Shown here: piece by piece, positions 9,526 through 18,617 of the stretch
Layout of the letters: every line of letters begins with the position of its first letter
How positions within the stretch are numbered: position 1 is the first letter of the stretch
NCBI RefSeq assembly: GCF_021729145.1
Contig: NZ_JAJSLW010000011.1
Coordinates: 162,932 to 226,931 of the forward strand
Reading direction: 5' to 3'
Origin: Membranihabitans maritimus
Lineage (GTDB): Bacteria; Bacteroidota; Bacteroidia; Chitinophagales; Saprospiraceae
Length of the DNA stretch: 64,000 bases
Program-made: the position numbers and the translations under genes
Notes under the pieces: generated by a model
What the model was told of the DNA's origin: nothing
What the model saw: the letters and a program-made list of their open reading frames with translations, nothing else
The model's database searches: none

Positions 9526-10794
9526 TTATCTGTCAAATTGCTTTAGGTCCAAGGCCGGGTCAATAACCTGGTTGGAGTAATGAAGTTCATCCCAATACAC
9601 AGTATCCTGAGCTTCTGCCGCATTCCTACCTAGTATGGCGGTCAAAGTGGATTCAGCCCCCCTTTCGGCTTCGTTGAGGTAATTTCCACTTTCAATACTT
9701 TGAATAAAACTTTTGTGTTTGTTTTCATCGGCATTATGAAGGGAAGAAAGAAAAACTCCGGCAGCACGCTGCTCTTCCGTCAATTCAGCTTTCCCTTTGG
9801 CAATACCGGAATCCCATTCATTGTCACCGGAAATAAACACTCCTCCGCTATAATGAGCTTCGGCCATTCCTTTTGTTCCGATAAATCTTGCACATACATC
9901 ACCGAAAACAGGTCCTAACTGTGTGGAGTGATAGCTTACATTGATGCCTTCGGGATATTCGTATAACGCCTGGTAATGGTTCCAGGCATTGCCGAATTCC
10001 GTACCACCTTTTAATCCTCCCGAGCCATTAGCCTTTACAGGATGGGTTTGTAAAGCCTGGTTACATATATCTAACATATGAATCCCTTGATCCAAAAGGG
10101 TACCTCCGGATAATTCTCTAAAATGGAAATGATTGCGGATGCGAGCTTCATCATAGGACATATGATCATATGGTTTAATAGGAATTTCTGAAGCCAGATA
10201 GTACAGTTGTACATTGATCACCTTACCAATATCTCCGCGTCTTACGCGGCGTATCATTTCGGCATAGGGGGTGGCATGAGGGACCTGGAATCCAATTGCG
10301 AGACTGACTTTTCCTTTAGCTGTTTGTCCTAATTTTTCTATTCTGCGGCATCCTGCCACATCGATTGCTGCGGGTTTCTCGCAATAAGCGTGTTTCCCTG
10401 CCTTTACGGCTGCTTCCAGGAATTCGGGGTGGGTATAGCAGGGAGAAGAGATTAGGACTGCATCTACCTGGTCATTTTCTAATAATTCCAGATATGCTTC
10501 GGAACCTCTGTAGATATTAGATTTCTGTACTTCGCCGAATCCTTTTGCGGCGTTGAGTTGATCCATTTTTATTTTGGCTTTATCCAATTGATCTGCAAAA
10601 ATATCAGCCAGAGCATTTATGTTTATATTAGTGTGCCGGGACATGGAAGAAATATCCGTAGTTCCACGGCTGCCACATCCAATAAATCCCATATTAATGG
10701 CAGAATTGGCTTTGGATCCAAATACGGTTTCCGGTTTCAAAATAGTTAATGTCGAAAGAGCTGTTGCTCCCTTTATAAAGTCTCTTCTTTCCAT
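9526..10794 (-). CDS. Gfo/Idh/MocA-family oxidoreductase, Tat-exported
   Basis: A 422-aa NAD(P)-dependent sugar oxidoreductase-family protein. The N-terminus MERRDFIKG is a twin-arginine signal, so it is probably exported folded with its nicotinamide cofactor. The Rossmann motif GFIGCGSRG is at about 36-44, the family EKP motif in HAYCEKPAAID near 140, and the GGTLLDQGIHMLDIC segment near 230. Such secreted members are abundant in Bacteroidota and Planctomycetes and may act as periplasmic glycoside oxidoreductases. It converges on the symporter, so it has its own promoter, but location suggests a role in the same sugar pathway. The substrate is unknown. Confidence 0.85.
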   Translation of the reverse strand: MERRDFIKGATALSTLTILKPETVFGSKANSAINMGFIGCGSRGTTDISSMSRHTNININALADIFADQLDKAKIKMDQLNAAKGFGEVQKSNIYRGSEAYLELLENDQVDAVLISSPCYTHPEFLEAAVKAGKHAYCEKPAAIDVAGCRRIEKLGQTAKGKVSLAIGFQVPHATPYAEMIRRVRRGDIGKVINVQLYYLASEIPIKPYDHMSYDEARIRNHFHFRELSGGTLLDQGIHMLDICNQALQTHPVKANGSGGLKGGTEFGNAWNHYQALYEYPEGINVSYHSTQLGPVFGDVCARFIGTKGMAEAHYSGGVFISGDNEWDSGIAKGKAELTEEQRAAGVFLSSLHNADENKHKSFIQSIESGNYLNEAERGAESTLTAILGRNAAEAQDTVYWDELHYSNQVIDPALDLKQFDR

Positions 10795-10951
10795 GGATTA
10801 GTTATATTTTTAATTTCATAGCATGTGTAAAAAGTAACAAGGCACCTAAAATAAAAAGGAGGGTGCTATTGTTGGTACCCTAAATTTAAATTTTATATTT
10901 ATTATAATGTTATATTATTGTAACGGATTGTATAGCTTTTATAAATTGCGA

Positions 10952-10984
10952 TTGGAAACCCCTTGCATAAAGGGAATATCTTTG
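10952..10984 (+). promoter_or_regulatory. Candidate Bacteroidota promoter for carboxynorspermidine synthase
   Basis: TATCTTTG at 10977-10984 matches the -7 consensus TAnnTTTG, with a TTG about 22 nt upstream. It lies 53 nt before the ATG. The 237-nt region is divergent from the oxidoreductase gene. Confidence 0.45.
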
Positions 10985-11037
10985 AGGGAAATCGCTTGAA
11001 TAGTAATTTTTTAACATAAAATAGTTTCAAAAGAAGG

Positions 11038-12231
11038 ATGAAAAAAGTAATGATCATTGGAGCTGGTGGGGTAGGACGAGTAGTGGCTTATAAGTGCGCA
11101 GAGCAAAAAGATGTTTTTTCTGAAATATTATTGGCGAGTAGAACCAAAGCTAAATGTGATGAAATAAAAGAGGCTATTGGTGACGATAGGATTACAACAG
11201 CGGCTATAGATGCGATGGACAAGGATGCATTGGTTAGTTTAATCCGGAAATTCAATCCGGAAATGGTGATACACGTTGCTTTACCATACCAGGATCTGGT
11301 AATTATGGAAGCTTGCCTGGAAGCAGGTGTACACTATCTGGATACCGCTAATTATGAACCGGAAGATGAAGCCAAATTCGAATACAAATGGCAATGGGCT
11401 TACAACGAACAATTCAAACAGAAAAATTTAATGGCCTTGCTTGGTTGTGGATTTGATCCTGGTGTCACTTCGATATTTACGGCCTATGCGGACAAACATT
11501 ATTTTGATGAAATACATTATTTGGATATTGTGGATTGTAATGCCGGAGATCATGGTCATCCGTTTGCAACCAATTTTAATCCTGAAATTAATATCAGGGA
11601 AGTTACGCAAAAAGGGAAGTACTGGGAGAATGGTCAATGGGTCGAGACGGAACCTCATCAATTTATGAAGAAATTGAATTACCCTGAAATCGGTCCTAAA
11701 AATTCGTACCTAATATATCACGAAGAACTGGAATCTTTAGTGAAAAATTTTCCTACTATCAAAAGGGCAAGGTTTTGGATGACTTTCTCTGATGAATACC
11801 TTACTCACTTGCGTGTAATCCAAAATATAGGGATGGCTAATATCGAACCCATTACTTATGAAGGAAGACAAATTGTACCTATCCAATTTTTAAAAGCTGT
11901 ACTACCCGATCCTAAATCATTGGGTACAAATTATAAAGGATGGACATCAATTGGATGTAGAATCAGAGGGATAAAAGATGGAAAAGAAAGGACATGTTAT
12001 ATCTATAATAACTGTAGTCATGAAAAAGCATTTGAAGAGACAGGTACCCAGGGCGTATCATATACCACAGGGGTTCCTGCTATGATTGGTGCGAAAATGA
12101 TGGTGACCGGAAAATGGAATGGCGAAGGGGTGTTCAATGTTGAAAATTTTGACCCGGATCCTTTTATGGAGGAGCTCAATAGTTGCGGCCTTCCCTGGGA
12201 GGTAAAACTGGATATTGATTTGGAGCTATAG
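11038..12231 (+). CDS. Carboxynorspermidine synthase (saccharopine dehydrogenase family)
   Basis: A 397-aa cytoplasmic NADPH-dependent enzyme that condenses aspartate semialdehyde with a diamine to form carboxy(nor)spermidine, the alternative polyamine route. The N-terminal Rossmann motif GAGGVG is at 8-13, with LASRTKAKCDEI around 32-43 as the second strand/cofactor region. CGFDPGVTSIFTAYADKHYFDEI and LDIVDCNAGDHGHPFATNF near 140-180 are characteristic of this family as opposed to true saccharopine reductases. The next gene, 147 nt downstream, is the matching decarboxylase, which confirms the pathway. Length is normal. Confidence 0.9.
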   Translation: MKKVMIIGAGGVGRVVAYKCAEQKDVFSEILLASRTKAKCDEIKEAIGDDRITTAAIDAMDKDALVSLIRKFNPEMVIHVALPYQDLVIMEACLEAGVHYLDTANYEPEDEAKFEYKWQWAYNEQFKQKNLMALLGCGFDPGVTSIFTAYADKHYFDEIHYLDIVDCNAGDHGHPFATNFNPEINIREVTQKGKYWENGQWVETEPHQFMKKLNYPEIGPKNSYLIYHEELESLVKNFPTIKRARFWMTFSDEYLTHLRVIQNIGMANIEPITYEGRQIVPIQFLKAVLPDPKSLGTNYKGWTSIGCRIRGIKDGKERTCYIYNNCSHEKAFEETGTQGVSYTTGVPAMIGAKMMVTGKWNGEGVFNVENFDPDPFMEELNSCGLPWEVKLDIDLEL

Positions 12232-12378
12232 GTCATGAGATTGGAGTTATTGTGCGCGTGGTTTGAGTTACGAAAAAAGTAGTAATTGTGCAAAATGAGC
12301 TGAATATCTCACTACTAAAAGTTAAGAGCTTATAATTAATTTAAAAAGCCTTCTGTTCAACATGGAATACTGTAGAAA

Positions 12379-13521
12379 ATGATAAAGCAAAAATACTATT
12401 ACCCTAATATCCCGAGCCCAGCTTATGTCCTGGAAGAACAGAAGATAAGATCTAATTTAGAAAAATTAAAATATGTTCGTGAAAAGGCTGGAATAGAAAT
12501 CATTCTTGCCTTAAAGGCTTTTTCCATGTGGTCAGTTTTTCCTATAGTAAGGGAATATCTTGATGGTGCTACAGCAAGCTCTTTATTCGAGGCCAAAACT
12601 ATTTTTGATGAGATGGGCGAAAAGGCGCATACATATGCTCCAGGCTATCGAGAAGATGAGATTGATGAATTAGCCCGGATGAGTCAAACCATTATCTTCA
12701 ATTCCCTGGATCAATATTACCGCTTTGGAAAGAAAATGAAAACGGTAAATAGCCAATTAGCTTTTGGGATTCGGGTAAATCCTGGATATAGCGAAATAGA
12801 AACAGATTTATATAATCCGGCATCACCTGGAAGTAGGTTAGGTATTCGCTCATTGGAAAACGTACCAGATGGAATAAATGGGCTTCATTTTCATGCTCTT
12901 TGTGAAAATAATTCGTACACATTATCACGTGTCCTGGATGCCTTCGAAGAGCGATTCGGTCATCTTTTGGATCAATTGGATTGGCTGAATATGGGGGGAG
13001 GGCATTTGATTACGTCTTCGGGATATGAAATTGAACACTTAATCCAACTTTTGTTATCTTTAAAAAGGAGATATTCCCATCTTAAGATAATAATGGAGCC
13101 GGGGTCTGCAATTGCCTGGCAAACCGGTTTTCTCAAATCGACGGTTATGGACGTAATTGATACTCCAATGCGTAAATGTTTAATCCTGGATATTTCGTTT
13201 ACCGCCCATATGCCTGATTGTTTGGAGATGCCTTATAACCCAGAGGTTAGAGGGGCTAAATATGGTACAGAGGGTAATCATGTCTATCAACTGGGAGGAA
13301 CAAGTTGTTTGGCAGGAGATCAGTTGGGACCTTATTCCTTTGAAAATGAAGTGAAAGTAGGGGATGAAGTAATTTTTGAAGACATGATTCATTATACGAT
13401 GGTAAAAACCACTATGTTCAATGGGGTAAGACATCCGGATATAGGGATCATTAATGGTAGGGGAGAGTATAGAGTTCAAAGGAGTTTCACCTATGAGGAT
13501 TTTAAATCCAGATTGTCATAA
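12379..13521 (+). CDS. nspC: Carboxynorspermidine decarboxylase
   Basis: A 380-aa fold-type III PLP decarboxylase (alanine-racemase/ornithine-decarboxylase fold) that converts carboxy(nor)spermidine to (nor)spermidine. The PLP lysine is Lys46 in LALKAFS. The phosphate-binding NMGGGHL is near 200, the cofactor-contacting EPGSAIAW near 240, and GTSCLAGD near 310 carries the active-site cysteine region. Residues LHFHALCENN fit NspC/CANSDC. It is partner to the synthase upstream and is followed by prmC, whose preferred ATG comes one nucleotide after this stop. The 147-nt upstream gap could hold its own promoter. Confidence 0.9.
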   Translation: MIKQKYYYPNIPSPAYVLEEQKIRSNLEKLKYVREKAGIEIILALKAFSMWSVFPIVREYLDGATASSLFEAKTIFDEMGEKAHTYAPGYREDEIDELARMSQTIIFNSLDQYYRFGKKMKTVNSQLAFGIRVNPGYSEIETDLYNPASPGSRLGIRSLENVPDGINGLHFHALCENNSYTLSRVLDAFEERFGHLLDQLDWLNMGGGHLITSSGYEIEHLIQLLLSLKRRYSHLKIIMEPGSAIAWQTGFLKSTVMDVIDTPMRKCLILDISFTAHMPDCLEMPYNPEVRGAKYGTEGNHVYQLGGTSCLAGDQLGPYSFENEVKVGDEVIFEDMIHYTMVKTTMFNGVRHPDIGIINGRGEYRVQRSFTYEDFKSRLS

Positions 13522-13522
13522 T

Positions 13523-14323
13523 ATGGATGAAGAATATAGAAAGTCAGAATGGATAAAAGAATTGGTACCCATATACGGACATCGGGAAACAAAATCAATG
13601 TGGAAAATATACCGGGAATCTGATCGTGTTTCTGCAAAATTTACCGATGATCTAAAAAAGCTTAAAGCCCAGTTTCCTATCCAATATCTCATAGGATATA
13701 CCTGGTTTTACGATTTGAAAGTTTTTGTTGATCCGGCAGTATTGATTCCACGTCCTGAAACAGAGGAACTGGTCTATTATATTCTGGATCGTGTGCAGGA
13801 TGCAGACTTTACTGTGATGGATCTGGGAACGGGTTCCGGTTGTATTTCGCTAGCATTGAAAAAAAATAAACCCGGTTGGGAAATTATAGGAGTAGATAAC
13901 AGTCTGGAGGCTTTGAGAGTAGCTAAAATAAATGCACAATATCATAATTTAGATATTCATTGGTCTCAGGGTGACATGCTTGACTGGAATTGGAATGCAA
14001 CGAAAAAATCAAACATAATAGTTAGTAATCCGCCTTATATCCCACTTGGGGATAAGTCCAAAATGGGGGGGAATGTTATTTTCCATGAGCCTGAATCAGC
14101 TCTATTTACGGCAGATAGGAATGGATTGGAATACTATCTATCCATTTGTCGCAATAGTTGGAGACAGCTGAAAATAGGGGGATGGATATTTTTAGAAATA
14201 CACGAAGAGAAAGGAAAAGATATTGTGGAGATGTTTGAATCTGAAGGGAAATACGAAGAGATAGAAATTATCAAGGATATGCAAGGGAAAGATCGAATAT
14301 TTTGTTGCCGCAGTGTGAAATAA
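13523..14323 (+). CDS. prmC: Peptide chain release factor N5-glutamine methyltransferase
   Basis: A class I SAM methyltransferase that methylates the GGQ glutamine of release factors RF1 and RF2. I chose the ATG at 13523 (266 aa), one nucleotide after the nspC stop, because it gives the expected helical N-terminal substrate domain (MDEEYRKSEWIKEL). Longer starts at 13454 and 13493 run inside nspC. SAM motif I is VMDLGTGSGCISLAL. The catalytic N-P-P-Y is in IVSNPPYIPLGDK, and LIPRPETEELVYYIL is the usual hinge motif. Coupling to nspC suggests co-expression of polyamine synthesis with translation termination. Confidence 0.9.
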   Translation: MDEEYRKSEWIKELVPIYGHRETKSMWKIYRESDRVSAKFTDDLKKLKAQFPIQYLIGYTWFYDLKVFVDPAVLIPRPETEELVYYILDRVQDADFTVMDLGTGSGCISLALKKNKPGWEIIGVDNSLEALRVAKINAQYHNLDIHWSQGDMLDWNWNATKKSNIIVSNPPYIPLGDKSKMGGNVIFHEPESALFTADRNGLEYYLSICRNSWRQLKIGGWIFLEIHEEKGKDIVEMFESEGKYEEIEIIKDMQGKDRIFCCRSVK

Positions 14324-14326
14324 AAA

Positions 14327-14359
14327 AAGTGCTGCAGCATTGATTCGCATACAGCACTT
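14327..14359 (+). terminator. Terminator hairpin after prmC
   Basis: AAGTGCTG pairs with CAGCACTT around a 17-nt loop that itself contains a short GC palindrome. It is preceded by seven A residues, so on the minus strand it ends in a T-run and could also terminate the convergent CAP-protein gene. Confidence 0.55.
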
Positions 14360-14417
14360 CGTTTAATTAAACCTTAGATCTTCAATAGTTTGAAGTAGGA
14401 TCTTAGGTGATTATATT

Positions 14418-15842
14418 TTATTGGATCACAAATTTTCCATTTTTGCCATCAGCATTGATATAATAGTTCCCACTGGAAAGTCTAGAAATATTGATCTCAC
14501 TGGTATAAATTCCATACTTTACCGGTCGGCCACTTGAGTTATATATTCTGTAAAATACACCATATCTAATGTTTTTCAAAGAAATATAATCATCTGCCGG
14601 GTTGGGTGCTATAATAATTTGAGTTTCATCAACTACTTCTTCCTCCGCTTCATCTTCTTCCTGTGCAGGGGGCGTTGGTTCAGGAGTAGAGGGTTGTGCT
14701 TTTTCTTCATCTTTGGATTGACAAGATTCCAGGTTAAGTGTTTTTAATTCAGAAGAAATAAATGAACCATTTTTATCTTTTGATTTGATAAAAACAGAAA
14801 TTTCTTTTATGCCGTCGCCAGAAGGACTGTAAATACTTTGATAGGATGTATTTTCATCGTTCCCTGCAGCCGTAATGTTTTCAAGTAAGGTATAGGAGCT
14901 GCCATCTTCAGATATATAAACTCCGAATTGAGAACTGTTATTTTCTCGAACCATTGACCACTTGATATTAATACTAGTGCATGAGGAATTACCATCAAGA
15001 GTAAGGGATTTAAATTTTGAAACTAAAACTTCAGGGCATTCTTTGGTTCCATTATTATTGTCCCATTTACAATCCGAACCATTATTTTTCTTAACGTAAT
15101 CCCAGGTCATAAACCAGGCGTCATAGCTGCGTCCGGATCCTCCAAAAGAATACTTACCTTTCTTATAGCCGAATCCCATTACCCAGTCTTCATTGTACGT
15201 ACATTTCAAGAAATTTTCACGGTGGCCATTATTACAACAATCAACGTCAGCATACATCATTCCAAATATAGCCCATTCAATAGCTTTTTCAACACTAGTG
15301 AGGGTATTTATGGCAATGTTTTCGGAATAACCATTGAAGCAACTTCCCCATTCGCCAACCTGTTCACTAACACGGCTTTTTACCGATCCCAGGCATGAAG
15401 ATTGATGACCAAATTCATTACAAGATACCATTTTACAGCTGTGATTTTGCGATGCATTTACTACCGCAGCATCAAGGGGTATATTAGTTACATTAATATC
15501 GTATGCACCACTGTATGCTGTTCTCAAGGCATTGATAATTTTTTGAGCATATTCAGTAGGATTCTTGTAATACTTTGGGTGTGAATATTTTTTTATTTCA
15601 TCTGTCTTAAAAGCTTTCCTTTCTCTTTCTATTGCCTTATTTACATTTTTTTCAAACGAAATATCAAAATCATATTCGTACTCGGTTTTGGGATTGGGAA
15701 CACATATATTTCTTAGGTCAATACTCCTTTCAAGTGTTTCGTATACTCCGGGGCCAAATTGCTGATTCTCTTGGGCTATTAAAACATCAGTTGTGAAAAT
15801 AAATAGCGCTGCCAGAATCAAGCAGGATAAAGTTCTCTTCAT
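14418..15842 (-). CDS. Secreted CAP (SCP/PR-1)-domain protein with T9SS sorting domain
   Basis: A 474-aa exported protein with a signal peptide at 1-23 ending in LIAQ. The CAP domain covers about 75-250. The expected His/Glu set is visible in QNHSCKM, YSENIAIN and GHRENFL, and many cysteines suggest disulfides. A middle beta-sandwich (about 270-370) resembles a fibronectin-type region. It is followed by a Pro/Glu-rich linker near 385-412 and a type A T9SS C-terminal domain beginning IIIAPNPADDYISL and ending GNYYINADGKNGKFVIQ. It is therefore probably secreted to the cell surface. Function of bacterial CAP proteins is poorly known. Monocistronic; a 9-bp inverted repeat lies upstream. Confidence 0.85.
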   Translation of the reverse strand: MKRTLSCLILAALFIFTTDVLIAQENQQFGPGVYETLERSIDLRNICVPNPKTEYEYDFDISFEKNVNKAIERERKAFKTDEIKKYSHPKYYKNPTEYAQKIINALRTAYSGAYDINVTNIPLDAAVVNASQNHSCKMVSCNEFGHQSSCLGSVKSRVSEQVGEWGSCFNGYSENIAINTLTSVEKAIEWAIFGMMYADVDCCNNGHRENFLKCTYNEDWVMGFGYKKGKYSFGGSGRSYDAWFMTWDYVKKNNGSDCKWDNNNGTKECPEVLVSKFKSLTLDGNSSCTSINIKWSMVRENNSSQFGVYISEDGSSYTLLENITAAGNDENTSYQSIYSPSGDGIKEISVFIKSKDKNGSFISSELKTLNLESCQSKDEEKAQPSTPEPTPPAQEEDEAEEEVVDETQIIIAPNPADDYISLKNIRYGVFYRIYNSSGRPVKYGIYTSEINISRLSSGNYYINADGKNGKFVIQ

Positions 15843-15909
15843 ATCAGTTAATTCGTATTTAGTAAATCGTTTATTAAGAAACTGTTAAATGATCGAATTA
15901 TTGGACTTC

Positions 15910-15937
15910 AAATGTTAAATGTTGAATCTTAACATTT
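15910..15937. promoter_or_regulatory. Perfect 9-bp inverted repeat upstream of the CAP gene
   Basis: AAATGTTAA and TTAACATTT separated by 10 nt, about 70 nt before the CAP gene start. It could be an operator for a dimeric regulator or a 5' leader hairpin. The rest of the 380-nt gap 15843-16222 is AT-rich and holds no gene that I can see. Confidence 0.35.
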
Positions 15938-16222
15938 TAAACATCTAAATTTTCCGATTTAACCTAAAATGCATAAAACTATCCTATGAAAGTCTTAAAG
16001 AGAAGTGAAAAACGTATTTGATTTCAAATGAGATATTTACAAATTCCCTCCTCAAATGGTGCTTGGGTTAAAATTTCACCGAATGTAAATATTTATTTTT
16101 GAATACCTGACACCGACGCAACACAAATTGTCAAATTTTTAATAAAAGATTACGTTTTATATTGATATTCAGTTATTTAAATAATACAAAAAAATTATTG
16201 ATATCCACCTTGGAGGTAGGGA

Positions 16223-16558
16223 TTATCCCCCGGCTTTTTTAGTCTTGGTGTATCCTTGTTCTTTCAGAATTTGAAGAACTTTATTTCTGTGATCTCCCTG
16301 TATAAAAATTTCATTATCCTTAACAGATCCACCGGCTCCACATTTTTTCTTCAGGAGCTTTCCTAGTTTTTCGCGATTATCTTCACTACCCTCAAATCCT
16401 TTGACTATGGTGATAACTTTATTGCCTTTAATTCTATCCAACCAAATACGCAAACTTTGTTCCTCCGGATCGGGGGTAAATTCTTCCTCTTCATCAAAAA
16501 ACCTGTTGACAAAATCAGGATTGGTGGAATACACGTTAATTTTCTTTTTTTTGCTCAC
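16223..16558 (-). CDS. SUI1/eIF1-like translation initiation factor (YciH family)
   Basis: A 111-aa small basic protein. Residues 35-111 form the SUI1 fold: a strand LRIWLDRIKGNKVITIVKGFEG, a lysine-rich helix REKLGKLLKKKCGAGGSVKD with the characteristic K-K-x-C-G-x-G-G-S-V-K, then IFIQGDHRNKVLQILKEQGY. This matches bacterial YciH/eIF1 homologues, which are proposed to affect start-codon fidelity. The N-terminal 30 residues are an acidic/basic extension. Its start overlaps the end of the upstream beta-lactamase-fold gene by 23 nt in another frame, suggesting translational coupling. Confidence 0.9.
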   Translation of the reverse strand: MSKKKKINVYSTNPDFVNRFFDEEEEFTPDPEEQSLRIWLDRIKGNKVITIVKGFEGSEDNREKLGKLLKKKCGAGGSVKDNEIFIQGDHRNKVLQILKEQGYTKTKKAGG

Positions 16559-17708
16559 GTTTTATTTTTTCTTTTGACCAGTTTCTATTGATCATTCTCA
16601 TAATTTTTATACCAAGAGAATTTAATGATACCGGTTGATTTGATAATAAAAATACAGCAGTTTGAGTCTCGGGAAGAATTGCGATAAAACAACTATTTCC
16701 TTCCGATACTCCTCCTTGAATTAATATAGTAAATTGGTTATCAATTTTCAATAAATGCCATCCAAGACTTGAAAAGAAATTTTCTTTTTCATCAATATGA
16801 TACTGGTATTCAGGTTCTTGAAAATACCAAAGCCAGGAGTGATTTTGTGTAATATAGTCATTGAAATACAAATCTGCCAGTGATTTTAAATCACGCAGAC
16901 TGGTGTAAGCGGTTCTGGAAAGTCCAAAAATCATACTTTTTTCGGGTCCAACCTTTCTTCCTGTTCGATCAAATCCCTGTAAAACTAATTCCTCTGCGGG
17001 ATTGTGTATATAAGTGTTGGAGAAAATTGAAGGGAATAACGGCCCGATGTAATGATTTAAATTGATATTTTTTGGTAGCCTACTGGAAAGGTAGTATTCA
17101 ATAAAGGCATAACCAAGATCTGAATACAAATATTCGTTTTTATTATTGATTGCCGATTGGTGTATACACGAGTCCAGGGCTTTTACAGGATAATATTCAT
17201 AGGGATGGTGACCGGGCATTTGATATAGGGCCAGGTTATTGGGAATCTTCGGTAATCCGGAAGTATGAATGGCCAAACTCTTGAGGGTAGTGGTGAAAGT
17301 ATTGGTTCCTGTATTAGGTGAAATTTTAATACTATCTGTCAGCAATAATTTATTTTCATGATGCCAAAAAGAAAGTAATAAACCTGCGTATATTTTAGAA
17401 GCTCCACCCAAACAAAATAAACTATCCAGGTAGCTTGTATCTGTTTTTTGACTCTGGGTATTAATAAAAAACTCAGAATCCCCATCAATTATTAGTGCAT
17501 GAATAGGTAATTTGCCAAGGTCATTATTTATAGTTTGATAAGTAATGATTTCATTTATTTCTTCCCTTAGATTTTGGGTGGATTGGGCTTTCGCTGGTTG
17601 CAAAGTTAATATAAGTATAATACTTGCTAACCAAAGTGGAATACGGGAAATAATGACTCCATGTATAGAGTGAATTGAATAAATACTTTCTTTAGACAAA
17701 AATTTCAC
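16536..17708 (-). CDS. Beta-lactamase/PBP-fold protein lacking the catalytic serine
   Basis: A 390-aa predicted exported protein with a hydrophobic segment at 22-42 ending QPAKAQ. It has the serine beta-lactamase-like (class C/PBP4-type) layout, but all three active-site motifs are altered. The S-x-x-K box aligns with GGASK at 101-105, where the nucleophile position is Gly102. The Y-S-N motif is YSDLGY. The K/H-T-G motif is replaced by QGG in ILIQGGVSEGNS. Known family members need the serine, so this is likely a pseudoenzyme or a binding protein. The frame is intact, so it is not a decayed gene. It overlaps the SUI1 gene. Confidence 0.75.
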   Translation of the reverse strand: MKFLSKESIYSIHSIHGVIISRIPLWLASIILILTLQPAKAQSTQNLREEINEIITYQTINNDLGKLPIHALIIDGDSEFFINTQSQKTDTSYLDSLFCLGGASKIYAGLLLSFWHHENKLLLTDSIKISPNTGTNTFTTTLKSLAIHTSGLPKIPNNLALYQMPGHHPYEYYPVKALDSCIHQSAINNKNEYLYSDLGYAFIEYYLSSRLPKNINLNHYIGPLFPSIFSNTYIHNPAEELVLQGFDRTGRKVGPEKSMIFGLSRTAYTSLRDLKSLADLYFNDYITQNHSWLWYFQEPEYQYHIDEKENFFSSLGWHLLKIDNQFTILIQGGVSEGNSCFIAILPETQTAVFLLSNQPVSLNSLGIKIMRMINRNWSKEKIKREQKKEN

Positions 17709-17813
17709 CGGAATTAATTTAATAAAATTCAGGATACAACAGATAATGTCAATTTATTGAAATTAATATAATAAGGATATAAAAATAAATATTTGATTCC
17801 CTATTTTCAACCT

Positions 17814-18614
17814 ATGAATAATTTTAAACGTCAGCATTTATTGTTTTTAGTTCTGGGAGCATATTTCGTAGCTAATGCCATAATAGCTGAATTCATAGGT
17901 GTTAAAATTTTTTCGCTTGAGCGGAATTTGGGAATTGATCCATTTAGTTTCTCTTTTTTTGGTGAAAGCCAATTATCACTCAACCTTACTGTCGGCGTCC
18001 TTCTGTGGCCGTTAGAGTTTGTCATGACAGACGTCATAAATGAATATTACGGAAAAAGGGGCGTTAAAATTCTTTCGAACCTGGCTGTCGGTTTAATCAT
18101 TTACGCTTTTTTAATGGTATTTATGGGTATACATCTTATCCCTGCCGATTTTTGGCCCCAATCTCATATAAATCCTGCCTGGTCTGCCGAGAAGCAAGCG
18201 TCGGAATTAGCAAAAGTAGGCAATTATAACTATGCATATGAATTGGTATTTGGACAGGGATTATGGATAATTATTGGATCTGTAATTGCTTTTTTAATTG
18301 GTCAGGTTACAGATGTTTTTGCTTTTCATAAAATTAAAAAAATTACGGGGGAGAAAAAAGTCTGGTTAAGAGCTACTGGCTCTACCTTGATATCACAAAT
18401 CCTCGACAGCTTTGTCGTATTATTCATTGCGTTTTATATAGGTGCTGATTGGTCCTTGAGTCTTGTGTTGGCTATAGGGGTTGTAAATTATATTTATAAA
18501 GGTTCTATGGCTATATTGCTTACTCCACTAATATATTTAATGCACTTTTTCATAGATTGGTTTTTGGGGAAAAGTCTTGCAGAAAAAATGAAATCTGAGG
18601 CACAAAATAGCTAA
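17814..18614 (+). CDS. Queuosine precursor transporter, YhhQ/VUT family
   Basis: A 266-aa inner-membrane protein with about six membrane segments. The family hallmarks are AYFVANAIIAEFIGVKIF at the N-terminus, LEFVMTDVINEYYGKRG near 65-85 and the late SQILDSFVVLFIAFYIG segment. YhhQ-type carriers import queuine or preQ0/preQ1 for tRNA modification. The ATG at 17814 is preferred over an upstream TTG at 17793. The next gene starts 3 nt after the stop, so the two are likely co-transcribed. Confidence 0.85.
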   Translation: MNNFKRQHLLFLVLGAYFVANAIIAEFIGVKIFSLERNLGIDPFSFSFFGESQLSLNLTVGVLLWPLEFVMTDVINEYYGKRGVKILSNLAVGLIIYAFLMVFMGIHLIPADFWPQSHINPAWSAEKQASELAKVGNYNYAYELVFGQGLWIIIGSVIAFLIGQVTDVFAFHKIKKITGEKKVWLRATGSTLISQILDSFVVLFIAFYIGADWSLSLVLAIGVVNYIYKGSMAILLTPLIYLMHFFIDWFLGKSLAEKMKSEAQNS

Positions 18615-18617
18615 TAT

